From: Hofstenia miamia
Lineage: Eukaryota > Xenacoelomorpha > Acoela
Assembly (NCBI GenBank): GCA_004352715.1
Contig: SCFE01000017.1
Coordinates: forward strand, 885,053-949,052
Length of the DNA stretch: 64,000 bases
Direction: 5' to 3'
How positions within the stretch are numbered: position 1 is the stretch's first letter; each line of letters starts with the position of its first letter. A model generated the notes under the pieces. That model was not told the DNA's origin and ran no database searches. It worked only from the letters and a program-made list of their open reading frames with translations. Below, piece after piece: positions 50,377 to 62,116 of this stretch. Made by a program: the position numbers and the translations under genes.

Positions 50377-50596
50377 TATTTCAATTTCTTTTAGTATTTT
50401 TGCTTAAGATTTTTAAATGATTTTTAGTAAAGGATTTTAATTTGTCAATATTTTTTATTTGTTTAGGTAGCGAATTCCGGGTTCGAATGGGGACATTAAT
50501 GAACGATTTCTTTAAAACGTCATTCTTATGCTTAACACATATAAAAAGTTTTGATCTTATATTTTGTTTATGAGTAAATCTTGGCATTTTAATCAC
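50377..50596 (-). pseudogene. LINE C-terminal tail
   Basis: A minus-strand 71-residue frame with NVPIRTRNSLPKQIKNIDKL then KSFTKNHLKIL has the R-x-N-x-LP...FxxxL ending of LINE ORF2 proteins. Its 3' side is cut about 40 bases later by the maT element, which probably inserted into its 3' UTR. Confidence 0.5.
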
Positions 50597-51614
50597 GTTA
50601 TAAGGTGGTAGGTTTTTTGATTAGCTTGAAGAATGTCGTAAGAGTATTCAATATCACTAGTTTTTTTAGAAAGCGAGGATTGACCTAGAAATGTAATGCG
50701 TAGTTTCGATGAAATTTTCCCTGAGATATTTAATGCCTATTTTATATAACGTACACACTTACAATTTGCGCGCAACTTTTTTGGGTAATTATAAAGTTCA
50801 CAGCAAAGATATTTTGCGGACGCACTTTCAACATTGTGTACAATTTTTTGGTTAAATTATATTTATTGATATGTTTAAAAATTAGATCTACCACTAAAAC
50901 GCAATACAACCGATACAATCAAGCAGTCTAAACAAAGAAGCCCTCGTTTTGAAAGGATTTTACGTAATTTTAATCAGTTATGTAAATAATAATTCGCGGT
51001 TAAATTCTTTCTCTGTGAGAAATGACAAAATCGTAATTTATGAATTAAAAGTTCCCAACAAAGTTGGAATCGCATACACTCAACTTTTGGTTGTGCGCCT
51101 CATTAAATCAAGAAAGGTTGCGCGCAAAGTTGTTTGTGCGCTACTTTAATTGAATATCAAGTTTTTTATAAAGCATATCGCTTAGGTCTGTAAATAAAAT
51201 GTTTGCGTAAATAAGGTCACTTATGATATAAACATAGAACTATTGAATTATCGCCCAATGTGGTCATTGCCTAACTACTAGTGTCATACTTTTTATACCT
51301 TATGGCTAATTTTCTAACTATTAAATTAATGTGAGAGTTGAAATTTAACTTTGAGACCTTAGTTCTGGAAGAATTTTTTTTGAAATGTTTAATGCCCACC
51401 CTAATACGATATCAAGTTTATTACAAAAAAACATTTTGGATCAGTAAATAATAATTGATAAGATAAGATAAGAGATTCTATAATTGCATAATTTAGGTGA
51501 CCCATGAATGCATGGAAACGTTGAATTATCGCAAATGCTGGTAAATGCATTGCATTCTTTAACATTTTTCTTCTTGTACCTATAGCCAGTTTTAACGAAA
51601 AATTTTGAGCCTCA
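50597..51614. other. Intergenic, AT-rich
   Basis: Two GCGCGCAA motifs in opposite sense (about 50767 and 51119) may mark another short inverted-repeat element. I could not fix ends. No gene. Confidence 0.4.
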
Positions 51615-52690
51615 CTTAGGCCCTCTGCACAACAACACGGTGAGCGCGTGATGCGGGCGATATTTGTAACGTCCCTTAAGGTGTGTTCCCACTATCGACT
51701 TTTATATTAGCAGATTCTATTCGAAAATCAATTATTTTCGTCTCATTGGCAATTTTTTTATCATCCGATTTTTTATCAGAAAAAGGCGAGTTGGAAGGGA
51801 GTTCAGACTATCGATGTTTACATCAGAAGATAAATTATCATCTTTTCATTGACAGAAAGTAAAATAACAAATACATCAGTATATTAATTGGTCGGTTTTG
51901 GAATGTAAGCAATGTTTGCATATTTTGAAGTTAAAGAATTTCAACGACAATAATTTACGTTTTGGAAGTAAGCAATGCGGGAATTTCACTAAAATTTAAA
52001 TTTCAATATTTTTAGTTAAAAATGTTTAACTTAGTTTAAATTACTTAAAAATAAACCAACTAATAAAAAGTATTTGCTAAATTTTGCAGAAATTCACAAT
52101 CTCTTTTTTGTTGGATGACGTCACTACCTTTCTAATCACAAAACTATTATTTTGTAAGATAAATATAAAGAAAAAATTTAGAAATTTCTGGAAAGTCAAA
52201 AGGTGACTTCAGCTGACAAGAAAGAGACAGTGAATTTCTGCAAAATTTAGCAAATATTTTTTAATAGTTGTATCATTTTTTAAGATTTTAAACTAAATTT
52301 GCAAATTTTGGCTAAAAATATTTAAATTTAAATGTTAGTGAAAATCACCCATTGGTTTCAAGTAGGTATTCGACTAGTTTTAGTTCCGTTCCCCCTATCG
52401 AATTTTATCAGCTAATAGATTATCAGATGAAAGAAATTTGGCTGTTTTCCCAAAAAATCGGAAATAGCGTTCGAAGAATCAACTTTTATCAGCGGATAAA
52501 AAAGCAGATAGAGTGTTCACACTATCGACTCTTATCACCGATTTCTTGACAGATGATAAAAGTCGATAGTGGGTGACTTCATAACAGTATCGTGACAGCT
52601 AATTGGTTTATCGATCCCTGCACTCATCACGAGCTCACCGGGTTACGGGTTACAACATTTTTTGTTGTGAAGTGTTGATGTCAAATGTCG
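51615..52690. mobile_element. Short inverted-repeat element split by a foldback element
   Basis: The left flank ACGGTGAGCGCGTGATGCGG (about 51638-51657) and right flank CATCACGAGCTCACCGGGTT (about 52626-52645) are inverted relatives lying outside the 51682-52580 element. Together they look like a small MITE that received the foldback insertion. Ends are not exact. Confidence 0.4.
51682..52580. mobile_element. Foldback MITE with CCCACTATCGACTTTTAT termini
   Basis: The left terminus contains CCCACTATCGACTTTTAT (about 51690-51707) and the right terminus its exact inverse ATAAAAGTCGATAGTGGG (about 52556-52573). A second set of arms, 51968-52108 and 52215-52352, is also inverted (TTTGCTAAATTTTGCAGAAA and its complement). 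Further CTATCGA/TTATCAG motifs cluster near both ends (about 51810, 52490, 52522). No coding. The fold would be almost the full length. Confidence 0.65.
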
Positions 52691-55600
52691 TTCAGTGGGA
52701 GTGATGCACTATTGAAATCTTAATAAACGAATTAGTCAACATTGTTGACTCAATATTGCAAAAGTACCGTTGGTAATATATTGATTGTTATGCTTAATAC
52801 TAGTATATATTACACGTTACTTATTACATTGAATTTTTATTTTTTTAAAATGTAATACTTTATTGAAGCACAGAATATATGTATTGAATATACTAAATCA
52901 TATATTTTTATATTTTTCTCCACTATTTTATCATTTTATAGTGGTATCTTACTCATTACAAAGAATTGCACTATATTAGTGACGCTTTACATTTGTAGTG
53001 TGGGAGTTTATTCATTAAACTTAACCGACGCTTGCAAATGTATGCATAGACCATAATAGCGTTTACAATATAAGATACTATATTCTGGTAATCATCCCTG
53101 TTTAATGACATAAAATATGAATGGTATTGATTTAACTTGTTTTAGCCAATCAGAAAGCTCCAAGTTGTTTTGGAATTGTTATGAAGGCAAGCATTTTTAA
53201 GGATTATCGATTTCAATTATCTCTAGCGTCCTCATCGTGTTGTTTTGAAGACTGCCTTAATTTTAAATTGATTAGAGATTTTGATAAAAGTAACCTAGCT
53301 TCAACTATCTGAGATGCCTTTTAAATGTGTTTGAAATCATCAGCAAATATACCAGGATGAATTTACTATACTACTTTATAATTTCACTACTTATTAACTA
53401 GAATATAAATAGTTTATGTAACAATATAACGTAAAATCAAATTATTTAAATATATTTGATTGCTTCACAATCGAAATCCAGTACTCTATGATGATCAGCA
53501 TTCTAATAAAATTCCAGTTATCCTTAACTATTCTGAAAATTGCGATCTTTTGAATGCAAAAGTTTTCAGCTTCATCCCAGAGGGCTTTTTTGCTGCAGAT
53601 GTTTAGAGAGTCTTTTTGAATATCACTTATATTATTTTCGGAATGATTTTGTGCTTCAGGTCATCAAGATTTTGTGCTATGGAACCATGGTAGGCACGTG
53701 CCTTCAATACACCTATAGATATAATCCGCCGGGGATAAAACCTGAATATCTTGTTTATCTTGGTGGTCATTATAGTTCCATCGGAGCGACATCTTCCTCA
53801 AAAATTACAGATGGCATTTTTTTTCGCGGCAGCCATAGTTAAGGGAAGACATGCGTAACATTTTTGTATATTTATATTGATCCATTGTTTCATTAAATTT
53901 AAATGCCTGTACCTCTGGCCAGAGAATCCAAAATCAGCTGCTGACAAATCACATCATTTCCAGGTGCTGTGATATTACGATCCCCAACAAGATCACCAGA
54001 TCCATCTTCATTGATTGATGTGTGGGGATGCATTGAAGATGTGTGTCTGCCATGTTTTCATATCACAAAATCTTGATGACCTGAAGGACAATATCGTTCA
54101 CAAAAGTGATGTATAAACATAAATTAATTGCACCATGCTGTGAAAATTTTGTATAAAGATGTCAGATTGTAATTCAGAAAAATTGTGGTATGTTAGAAAA
54201 TTATTTGTGACATGAGTAATTTTTTTGTGTAGTCAATGATATTTCATTTGATTGCAGTGAAGCGTTTACTATGTTGATATTTCATATACTGAAAATATGA
54301 CTCTGAAAATTTCTGTGCAGATTACAAACAAACTGACAAAAAAATATTGATATTTTTAAAATTTAATTTGATTTGACTTATTGATTCAAACTATACATAT
54401 AAAATACATCATATACTTGGGCATTTTGTACAGACTTTTTGATGTAAAATGCTCAGTGTGACACAGAAAATTGCAGACAAAGGTTTGAACAAAAATTGCT
54501 AGTATAGCATCACCTTAATTTTTAACAAAATAATGTGCCTCCACTAAAATTTGAAGTTAGTTGCGCCCCTGGTTGAAACCATACATTATTCTAGCTTAGA
54601 AATAAAAAATAGTTCATTCAATTAAATTTCGTCAAAAAAATATTCTTTCACTAGATGACGTCCAATAAAATATATTCATTTTTAAATGGCAAATAGCTGA
54701 TGTTGTCACAAGAACATCTGTGTTTCTCATTGGTACACTCTCTCCCCGTTACCTTACTACCCGCGTAAATAAACTAGTCAACTTTATTCCTAAATTCATC
54801 ATAAATATTTTCAATCCTGCCTTGGTTGTCAAGAAGCATCTCAAGTGTTTTATCTGGAATCACTTCATTAGCATTATTATTATAATAGTAGTTATTTGCA
54901 ATGCATCTTTGGTGCATGCCAAAGTTCCATTGCTCTTTTTGCGTTTTTTGCTATGCGCTTTATATTTTTGGATTATTGTTTGTTTCATTTGGAAATATGT
55001 ATACATTTTTCCTGGAAACAACATGATTTATTTTTGCTTGTAATTCACCGTGTTGTGACCCGTTTGCAAGAAATGTAGCCTTTTTTATCGGACTAGTAGT
55101 ATTTGGCTATTAACGAATGCTTAGAAAATCTTGTGGATGAATTTCCGCATAAAGTCATGTTGGATTTGAATACTTCTTTATAATATTTATTACTCAGATA
55201 GGAAACATATTTGTTGTTCTCAGGTTTATTACTTTGAGCGCGAATATGTATTAATGTGCCACTCCAAGTGGGAATATTGCGTATTGTATTAACTATTTCT
55301 TAGATCTATAATCACGCAAATAGCTAAGCTTACATTAATTAATTGTGACAGCATTGTTGTGGATTGAAAATGTCCATAACAGGTCCTTAGCTAGCTTATA
55401 ACATGCTATGTTTACTGAAGAATCAACAATTTTGGATTTCTCCTATTCAAGCGGATGGTTGTCACCATCATCATTGATTGTTGTTTGAATGTGTTCTCTT
55501 TTTTCTCAATATAGATTTCGCAATCTTGTTCTTCAATCCCTTTGGCAAAAGTCAAGGATAATTTGAGCCATTATTTACTGAGCATGTGTCATTTAAACAT

Positions 55601-55864
55601 GGATTTTAAAACCGAAAAATAATTGAGATTTTACAAAAATGTATCCAGTGCCAATATATGTAAGTACTTAGTATACAATGTGGGAAAAGGCATCGCATTG
55701 TATTCTTTGCAAGGTAGAAGTAACATGTAGTGTAGAAGAACTCGTTGTATTTCTTGGACAATGGTTTTCCTTTTCTCTTCTTGGAGCACATAAAAGGCAC
55801 TTGAAGTAGCATGAGTAACCTGAGTTTTGTGATGAGAATAATGAGTTTTCTACTTTGCATACTA
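52691..55864. other. Intergenic, mostly AT-rich, with one diverged inverted repeat
   Basis: 53640-53800 and 53940-54115 are diverged inverted copies sharing TTCAGGTCATCAAGATTTTG. Between splice-like signals on the minus strand, 54035-53912 reads INEDGSGDLVGDRNITAPGN and DVICQQLILDSLARG, protein-like but unassigned. No other feature is supported. Confidence 0.4.
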
Positions 55865-55938
55865 TTAACATGTCTGGAAAAGAATTAGAATAATGCCAAA
55901 ACGTTTATTTAACACAAAAAGAACATAACAATTCATGT

Positions 55939-57087
55939 TTATTGGACAGTGTAATCACCGTTGAGTCGGATGACATGTTCACAATGGGCGATATATTTAT
56001 TTGCTTCCTCCAACATCTTCCTTTTTTCAATAGAAGTGAGGGCCTGTCGCGCAGCGGAAAGCAGATCTTCTTTACTTTCAAATTGTTGCTGTTTCAATTG
56101 CAGTTTCAGCCATTTGTTGATCCAACGGTCACAACCATTGAGGTCTGGTGAATATGGCGCCTGTTTCGAGAGAACGATTTGTTTGTCGCGAAAGAATTGT
56201 GTCGTGACTTGGGAAACATGAGGACGAGCATTGTCTTGTCTCCAGATAATCTCGTGCTGCCGTACTCTCCCATGCCGTTCACGGCGAAATTTGTCGATAG
56301 TGTATTGGACAAACTGTTTGTAGCGTTCACTATCGACTTTTTCATTCCTGTCAGTACCCNNNNNNNNNNNNNNNNNNNNNNNNNNNNNNNNNNNNNNNNN
56401 NNNNNNNNNNNNNNNNNNNNNNNNNNNNNNNNNNNNNNNNNNNNNNNNNNNNNNNNNNNNNNNNNNNNNNNNNNNNNNNNNNNNNNNNNNNNNNNNNNNN
56501 NNNNNNNNNNNNNNNNNNNNNNNNNNNNNNNNNNNNNNNNNNNNNNNNNNNCGCCTCCAAGGAATTGGAGAAAATGGTACCCAAGATTCATCTGTAATGA
56601 CATACCGTCGGCACCACTGCTCTATGCCCAGTTCATGAAAGAGCCGTATATCCTCTTGACAACATTGCACCCGCTGTTGCTTGTGGACTTCTGTTAAGGA
56701 ATACGGAACCCAGACAGAGCAAATTTTTCTCATATTGAGAGATTGATTCAGCATGGTTCTGACAGTATCTTTTCCTACATCCAAAAGATCAGCCAAGTGC
56801 CTTAATGATGCGCTGTCATTTTCTTCGATCAGTTTTTGCAGCTTGGTGACATTTTCAGGACAACTGGATGACGAAGGGCGACCAGAACTGTGCCCTTTTT
56901 CCGTTGACAATGTTTCTGCTTTGCAATTGGCAATCCATCCATAAATCGTAGCCAAACAAGGCACATCATCTGGCCATACATTGGTCAATTTCCTGTGAAT
57001 ATCTCCGGCAGATGTTCCATTATGATACTCGGTATACACATAAAATCTGCACGCTGAATTTGAATATTCCATTGCAACGCGACACAC
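55939..57087 (-). CDS. mariner transposase, 382 codons including an N gap
   Basis: IS630-Tc1-mariner transposase. The N-terminal HTH pair covers about residues 12-125 (NGTSAGDIHRKLTNVW; SASLRHLADLLDVGKDTVRT). Catalytic residues are D166 (VITDESWV), D285 (RQDNARPH) and D320 (PYSPDLNGCD), with 34 residues between the last two (DD34D). Residues about 179-243 are unknown because of the gap (192 bases, 64 codons), which keeps the frame. Met1 and Met6 are both possible starts. The C-terminus ends LNGDYTVQ. The frame is open everywhere it can be read, so the gene may be functional. Confidence 0.9.
   Translation of the reverse strand: MCRVAMEYSNSACRFYVYTEYHNGTSAGDIHRKLTNVWPDDVPCLATIYGWIANCKAETLSTEKGHSSGRPSSSSCPENVTKLQKLIEENDSASLRHLADLLDVGKDTVRTMLNQSLNMRKICSVWVPYSLTEVHKQQRVQCCQEDIRLFHELGIEQWCRRYVITDESWVPFSPIPWRXXXXXXXXXXXXXXXXXXXXXXXXXXXXXXXXXXXXXXXXXXXXXXXXXXXXXXXXXXXXXXXXXGTDRNEKVDSERYKQFVQYTIDKFRRERHGRVRQHEIIWRQDNARPHVSQVTTQFFRDKQIVLSKQAPYSPDLNGCDRWINKWLKLQLKQQQFESKEDLLSAARQALTSIEKRKMLEEANKYIAHCEHVIRLNGDYTVQ
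56360..56551. other. Assembly gap (192 N)
   Basis: Run of N inside the mariner transposase gene. The length is a multiple of three and the frame continues across it. Confidence 1.
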
Positions 57088-57264
57088 TAAAAACCAAATG
57101 AGTAATGATTATCATTCACACACATTATATTTCTGCTAACAGTTATAAAATGTAACCAATCAACAATTAGTATGACATGCTAAATATTAATCATGCATGT
57201 ACCTATGCGCAGCACACAATAATTGCATTGCAGCATTATTCTAATTCTTTTCCAGACATGTTAA

Positions 57265-60200
57265 TAGAATATTAAAATTTATTGAATGCTGATTTTAGTA
57301 AGCAATTGCAAAACCAGGCTTCATTCAAAATCCTATATATTTTAAGCAATCAGACAAAGTTTAAAGAATGACCCATTAACTTTAATTGTATAAATATTAT
57401 CTTATACCTACTTCTAGAGGCAATGTTTGGACTTATTATATTGACACTGTATATTAGTGGCACATCAAATACATTGAATGACAGAAAATGTATCAATATA
57501 CAGAAAAACAAAATATCCAAAAATATAGAAATATTAAATGACAATAAAAATACGAAAATATGATTTAAAAAAGCCTTTAAATATAACTCTAGTTGATTAC
57601 TGTCATTGCAGTAATAGTTAAAATAACGTTGCATCCAAAATTTTCTAGGATATTACATAGTATCTTTATTGTAAGCTTCTTTGATGTTGTAGAACTCATT
57701 GTGTATAACGACTTACTTTGCAGTTTAAAACAATCTATTAATACATTTCAGATTATGGAAGAATTCACACCACATAATAAGGCATGTAGATAAAATAATA
57801 GCATTGAACATTGGTGACACCTTCCAAAAATTATGTGCACTTTAATTACAGGTTATCATATTGCAGATCATTTCAAACTGTGGGATACTATTGCCAATTG
57901 AGTATTTCAGTATCTTCCATATAAAACTGTGGATACAAAATGATTTAAAATACAAAAATAATGCAACTCTGTCAAAATAGTGGACGGAAGATTGTTGCCT
58001 TAGTTATCGTGGTCGCTAATGTCGCACCAAATTTGTAGTTTGTTTTCAAACGAATTAAAAAATAAAAAGAGTTAAGGCTGTTAGAATCACTATGTTATTT
58101 TTAGTCTAGTACAAAGTATGGTACCATGAAGATTCGTTTTCAGAAATTTTGTTTTCTTCCAACTTGTAACTTATCGTCACTTAAAAAAAATTGTATGAAT
58201 TGAGAAACTAACATTATTGTTTTTGCACATACATGTACATCGGAAAGCATAGATTTATTAAAATAGGTACATTCTTGATTTAGAATGACTTAGACAATAT
58301 GATAGCATGATGTTAAATGAATAAAATAATAGAATTCATTTATAAACGCAATTTTGAAATTTTCTACTTAGGCATTCTGCTCGTTTATTTGGAAATTTCC
58401 AGACAAACTTATATATTTACAGAGAAAAGGCTTTAATATTTGCATCAACAATCACATCTCACATTTCCACAAACTTTTAGTCGTTTTTTTGCTTTACACT
58501 CAGTTACTGAACAGAGGGACTTGCTTAAATATTTGTTGAAAAAAACACCATGTTACAAAAAGTTTAATACATGTCATCAGTAATTTTTTGAGCAGCCATC
58601 GTTCTTCATAGCACTAGATTTTCTAATAAGCAAACAGCCCTAAAATCACTCACGTTCAAATGTTCAATTCTGTAGGTATGAACTTTTGATTTTGCCAAAA
58701 ACATTTTATTATTTATAAATTAAATTTTTCCTGAAGAGTCAAGAAAAAGTAGAATTCGCCATTTTCTTTTGTATTTCATGAGCATTTTGTATGTATGACA
58801 ACAAGTATTGTCTTGAAAGGAGTAGAAACTTTTCTTGTAAATTTGATGCTAAAAATTGTTCCAAAAATATCAGTATGAACGTAAGAATCCACTTTCCTAG
58901 AACTTTGTTCAAGAAAACAGCCATACTAGAAGATGCAACTCAAAATTTTTATTGAAGAAAGTTTTTGATGAATAGTTGTTTTCTCTGAAACTACAGTTCG
59001 AGAACAAAGCATTTATTGGGAAAACAATTTTTTCCAATCTGATGATGTGGTTCCAAAAATTTTGTCATTATTCTCGTACTTTTTGCGTGAAAATCATTTA
59101 ACAGTGGCTTTATTTAAACTCATTGAGAAGTATGCCAATGTTTGTTAACTACACGAAACTGTTAAATAACTAACTTTTTGAAAAGATTCCCACTTTTTGA
59201 ATCATTGGACCTTTAAAAAAGGCTTTTTATATAGAATGCCTGCCAATTTTGAAAGTATTTGAAGGATATTTTGTCTTTAATCAAATTTAATGTTTATGAT
59301 AGTCAATATTTCCCATTATGACACTATCATTATTTTATCCAGGATTTCCTACGCTATCATTATAATTTTCGTTTTGGGCTTTAATATAATTAATAATTAC
59401 CACTTACTAGCTCAGGTGTTGGTGGAAGATATGCATTTTTAAATATTACTTTTCCAGTCTAATTTTATTATATATAATTTCCAATTTGAAGCAGTATTTG
59501 AATTACTATTGCTTACTATAGTGGATAATTTATCTCAATCGGTTAAAACGGGAATTTTAGCGCACTTGAATTTCTCAGAAACAATAAAAATTTGAAAGGC
59601 AGTATTGCTTCTGATACATTTATAATAATTACACAAACATTTTAACTGTTTTGTTTATCTTGAGCTTTTTTAAAACAAAGTCCAGTAAATCACTAAAGTT
59701 GAAAATATGCCCTTCCTATACTATTATCTGTTTTATATGTAAATCTTAAATTTCATAATTTTTACAAATATTATGCTTAGCAAAGAATGAAGAATATCAC
59801 TGTTTCATTTTAGTTGTTTCTTGTATTGCAGTGGTTTAAATATCAATGAGTTTTCTAAAAATCAATTTTATTATTTCACACCATCTCAATATTGTTTTTC
59901 ATAAATATAATGCGTAATCGATATCAGTGATGAATTTTAACGCCTACCACGATAGAATTCTTGCTAATTTGTCTGCTCAAAATTTAGATTTACCTAAGTT
60001 AACTGAAATATACACTAAAATCTGAAAGTCAATATTCATCTTAGATTTGAAATGCACTTGAACTTCTGACATGAAATTTAATTCTTGATATATAAGACAT
60101 AATAGAATGCAATTTTGCAACATATTTAGCAATAGAATATCTCGTTTGACGATGTCATTTCATTTTGCTGGGTGAGAAATCAATAGTTAAGAGTCCAAAA

Positions 60201-60667
60201 CTACTTAACATCAATATGCAAATTATTTTGCTAGTGACAAAAGCCTATGTGACATGTGACTAAATGTGGTTAAATCACTATGGGCAGTTTGCTAGAGGTC
60301 ATATGTCCCATCCTATCTCTGCTGTTATAGTGGGAATTACAGCATATTCCTGCAAAACACAAAGCTTTGTGTTCTGGACTTTTCACGATTAACTTCTTAC
60401 TCCGCGATTTGCTGTTTGAATGATTCTACATACTTAGTCATGGCTCAACTGTAATCCAAGGGTTTTAGAAAAAGTATTCTCAAAAATACGACTTCCATAC
60501 CAGAAGCAACTCTATAACTTCTTTAAAGTTGGTTTAATTGATAAAAGTTATAGATAATGTCGTTAACCTCTGGCATTTATTTAAGTGTTCAAGGAAATTC
60601 TAGATTATAGAAGAAAATTTTACTTTACATGATAGAAATGTAGATTGCAATTTCAAATTTACGAGAC
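57265..60667. other. Intergenic, AT-rich
   Basis: Read on both strands without finding coding similarity, inverted termini or RNA genes. Open frames (57350-57634, 58739-58924) are composition artefacts as far as I can tell. Confidence 0.5.
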
Positions 60668-61448
60668 ATGTACCAGCCGTCCTATAAATTTTATTACAGG
60701 TAATAAACTGGTTTCATCGAAATTTTTTATGGATTCCAAAATGTGAGGTCTGGTATGAAGTCTTTATAGGAGCTGAGAATTTCTCAGGCATTTTTAAAAC
60801 GCAAATCGATGTTGTCTGAATTTTGAGTAGTTAAATTAATATGCACGAAATGAATTGTAGGTACAGGGGACTTACATTACACAGCAACTGCAGTTTGAAA
60901 TAATATTAAAGATTAAACACTTCAATTTGTGAATTACTTGCTTTATAAATTTGTTAATATAATATTTTCTTCAAATGCATTTAGTCCTAGTAATTTAACC
61001 AATTTATTAAAGTAATCTCTAAAAAAGATATATATATATATATATATGTACTGGTTNATGTACCAGCCGTCCTATAAATTTTATTACAGGTAATAAACTG
61101 GTTTCATCGAAATTTTTTATGGATTCCAAAATGTGAGGTCTGGTATGAAGTCTTTATAGGAGCTGAGAATTTCTCAGGCATTTTTAAAACGCAAATCGAT
61201 GTTGTCTGAATTTTGAGTAGTTAAATTAATATGCACGAAATGAATTGTAGGTACAGGGGACTTACATTACACAGCAACTGCAGTTTGAAATAATATTAAA
61301 GATTAAACACTTCAATTTGTGAATTACTTGCTTTATAAATTTGTTAATATAATATTTTCTTCAAATGCATTTAGTCCTAGTAATTTAACCAATTTATTAA
61401 AGTAATCTCTAAAAAAGATATATATATATATATATATATGTACTGGTT
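60668..61448. repeat. Duplicated contig ends around a single n (61057)
   Basis: 60668-61056 (389 bases) and 61058-61448 (391 bases) are identical except for the length of the (TA)n tract near the end. An unmerged overlap is the simplest reading. Confidence 0.93.
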
Positions 61449-61459
61449 ACAATCTTAAG

Positions 61460-62081
61460 ACTTTGAACATTTTTAAGTTACGTTTTATTGCGACATGTTT
61501 CGACAAAAATTCTTGTCATTTTCAAGTTTTTCGAGAAATGTTTCCGAACTTTTTCTTTTAGTGATTCAGATCTTCAAAATATACTAAAATTTGATTGATG
61601 TCTTTGATTATTTAATAATGTTTTATTAGTTGATTTAAAGCATATTGCTTCTGCGATTTTAGTTTCACAGTGTCTTATTAGTATGTTAAAATATTTCAAT
61701 ATAGGTTCATATCCATGTATAAGCATTTTGGATTGTAGAGGCCCTCTTATATGTTCCCTTGCCCGAGTTTTTAAATGCCTTCTAGTCTCATAACAGTCGT
61801 ATCAATAAACGATACTATAAGACAGTGAAATGGGTATATGATCTTTATTAGGGAATATTTTGATAGTCCTTTTGCGTAAAATACTGGACAAATTTTCGAA
61901 GATTGTAATTCTTTGTTGTATGATCGGATTGCTTTCTTCAGTTGTTCTTCTCGAGATTTTATAAATAGTAACTTCCTGCATACTTTTGTTTTGTCTTGGT
62001 TATGTGTAGAACTTAAATATTGCGTATTGGATGAGAATTTCCTATCAATAATTTTACGAATTAGTTTTTGTGGATACCCAT

Positions 62082-62112
<31 letters not shown>
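61460..62112 (-). pseudogene. Penelope-like element, RT C-terminus and GIY-YIG domain
   Basis: Minus strand: NGYPQKLIRKIIDRKFSSNT and an EEQLKKAI segment (62080-61900), as in the RT-to-endonuclease linker of Penelope-like elements. Then IYPFHCL and, after one frame change, CYETRRHLKTRAREHIRG and KIAEAICFKSTNKTLLNNQ, the second half of the GIY-YIG domain (R, EH, Glu and N-Q positions), ending at TGA near 61574. The 3' flank TTGAAAATGACAAG...GTCGAAACATGTCG (about 61476-61520) resembles the conserved repeat of such elements. The RT core is not visible upstream. Confidence 0.8.

Positions 62113-62116
<4 letters not shown>

Larger units (their letters stand above)
55865..57264 (-). mobile_element. 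mariner (DD34D) element with 32-bp perfect TIRs
   Basis: Both ends begin TTAACATGTCTGGAAAAGAA reading inward; 55865-55896 and 57233-57264 match perfectly over 32 bases. They are flanked by TA (55863-55864 and 57265-57266). The element is 1400 bp including a 192-base N gap (56360-56551). Perfect ends and an otherwise open transposase frame indicate a young copy. Confidence 0.93.
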
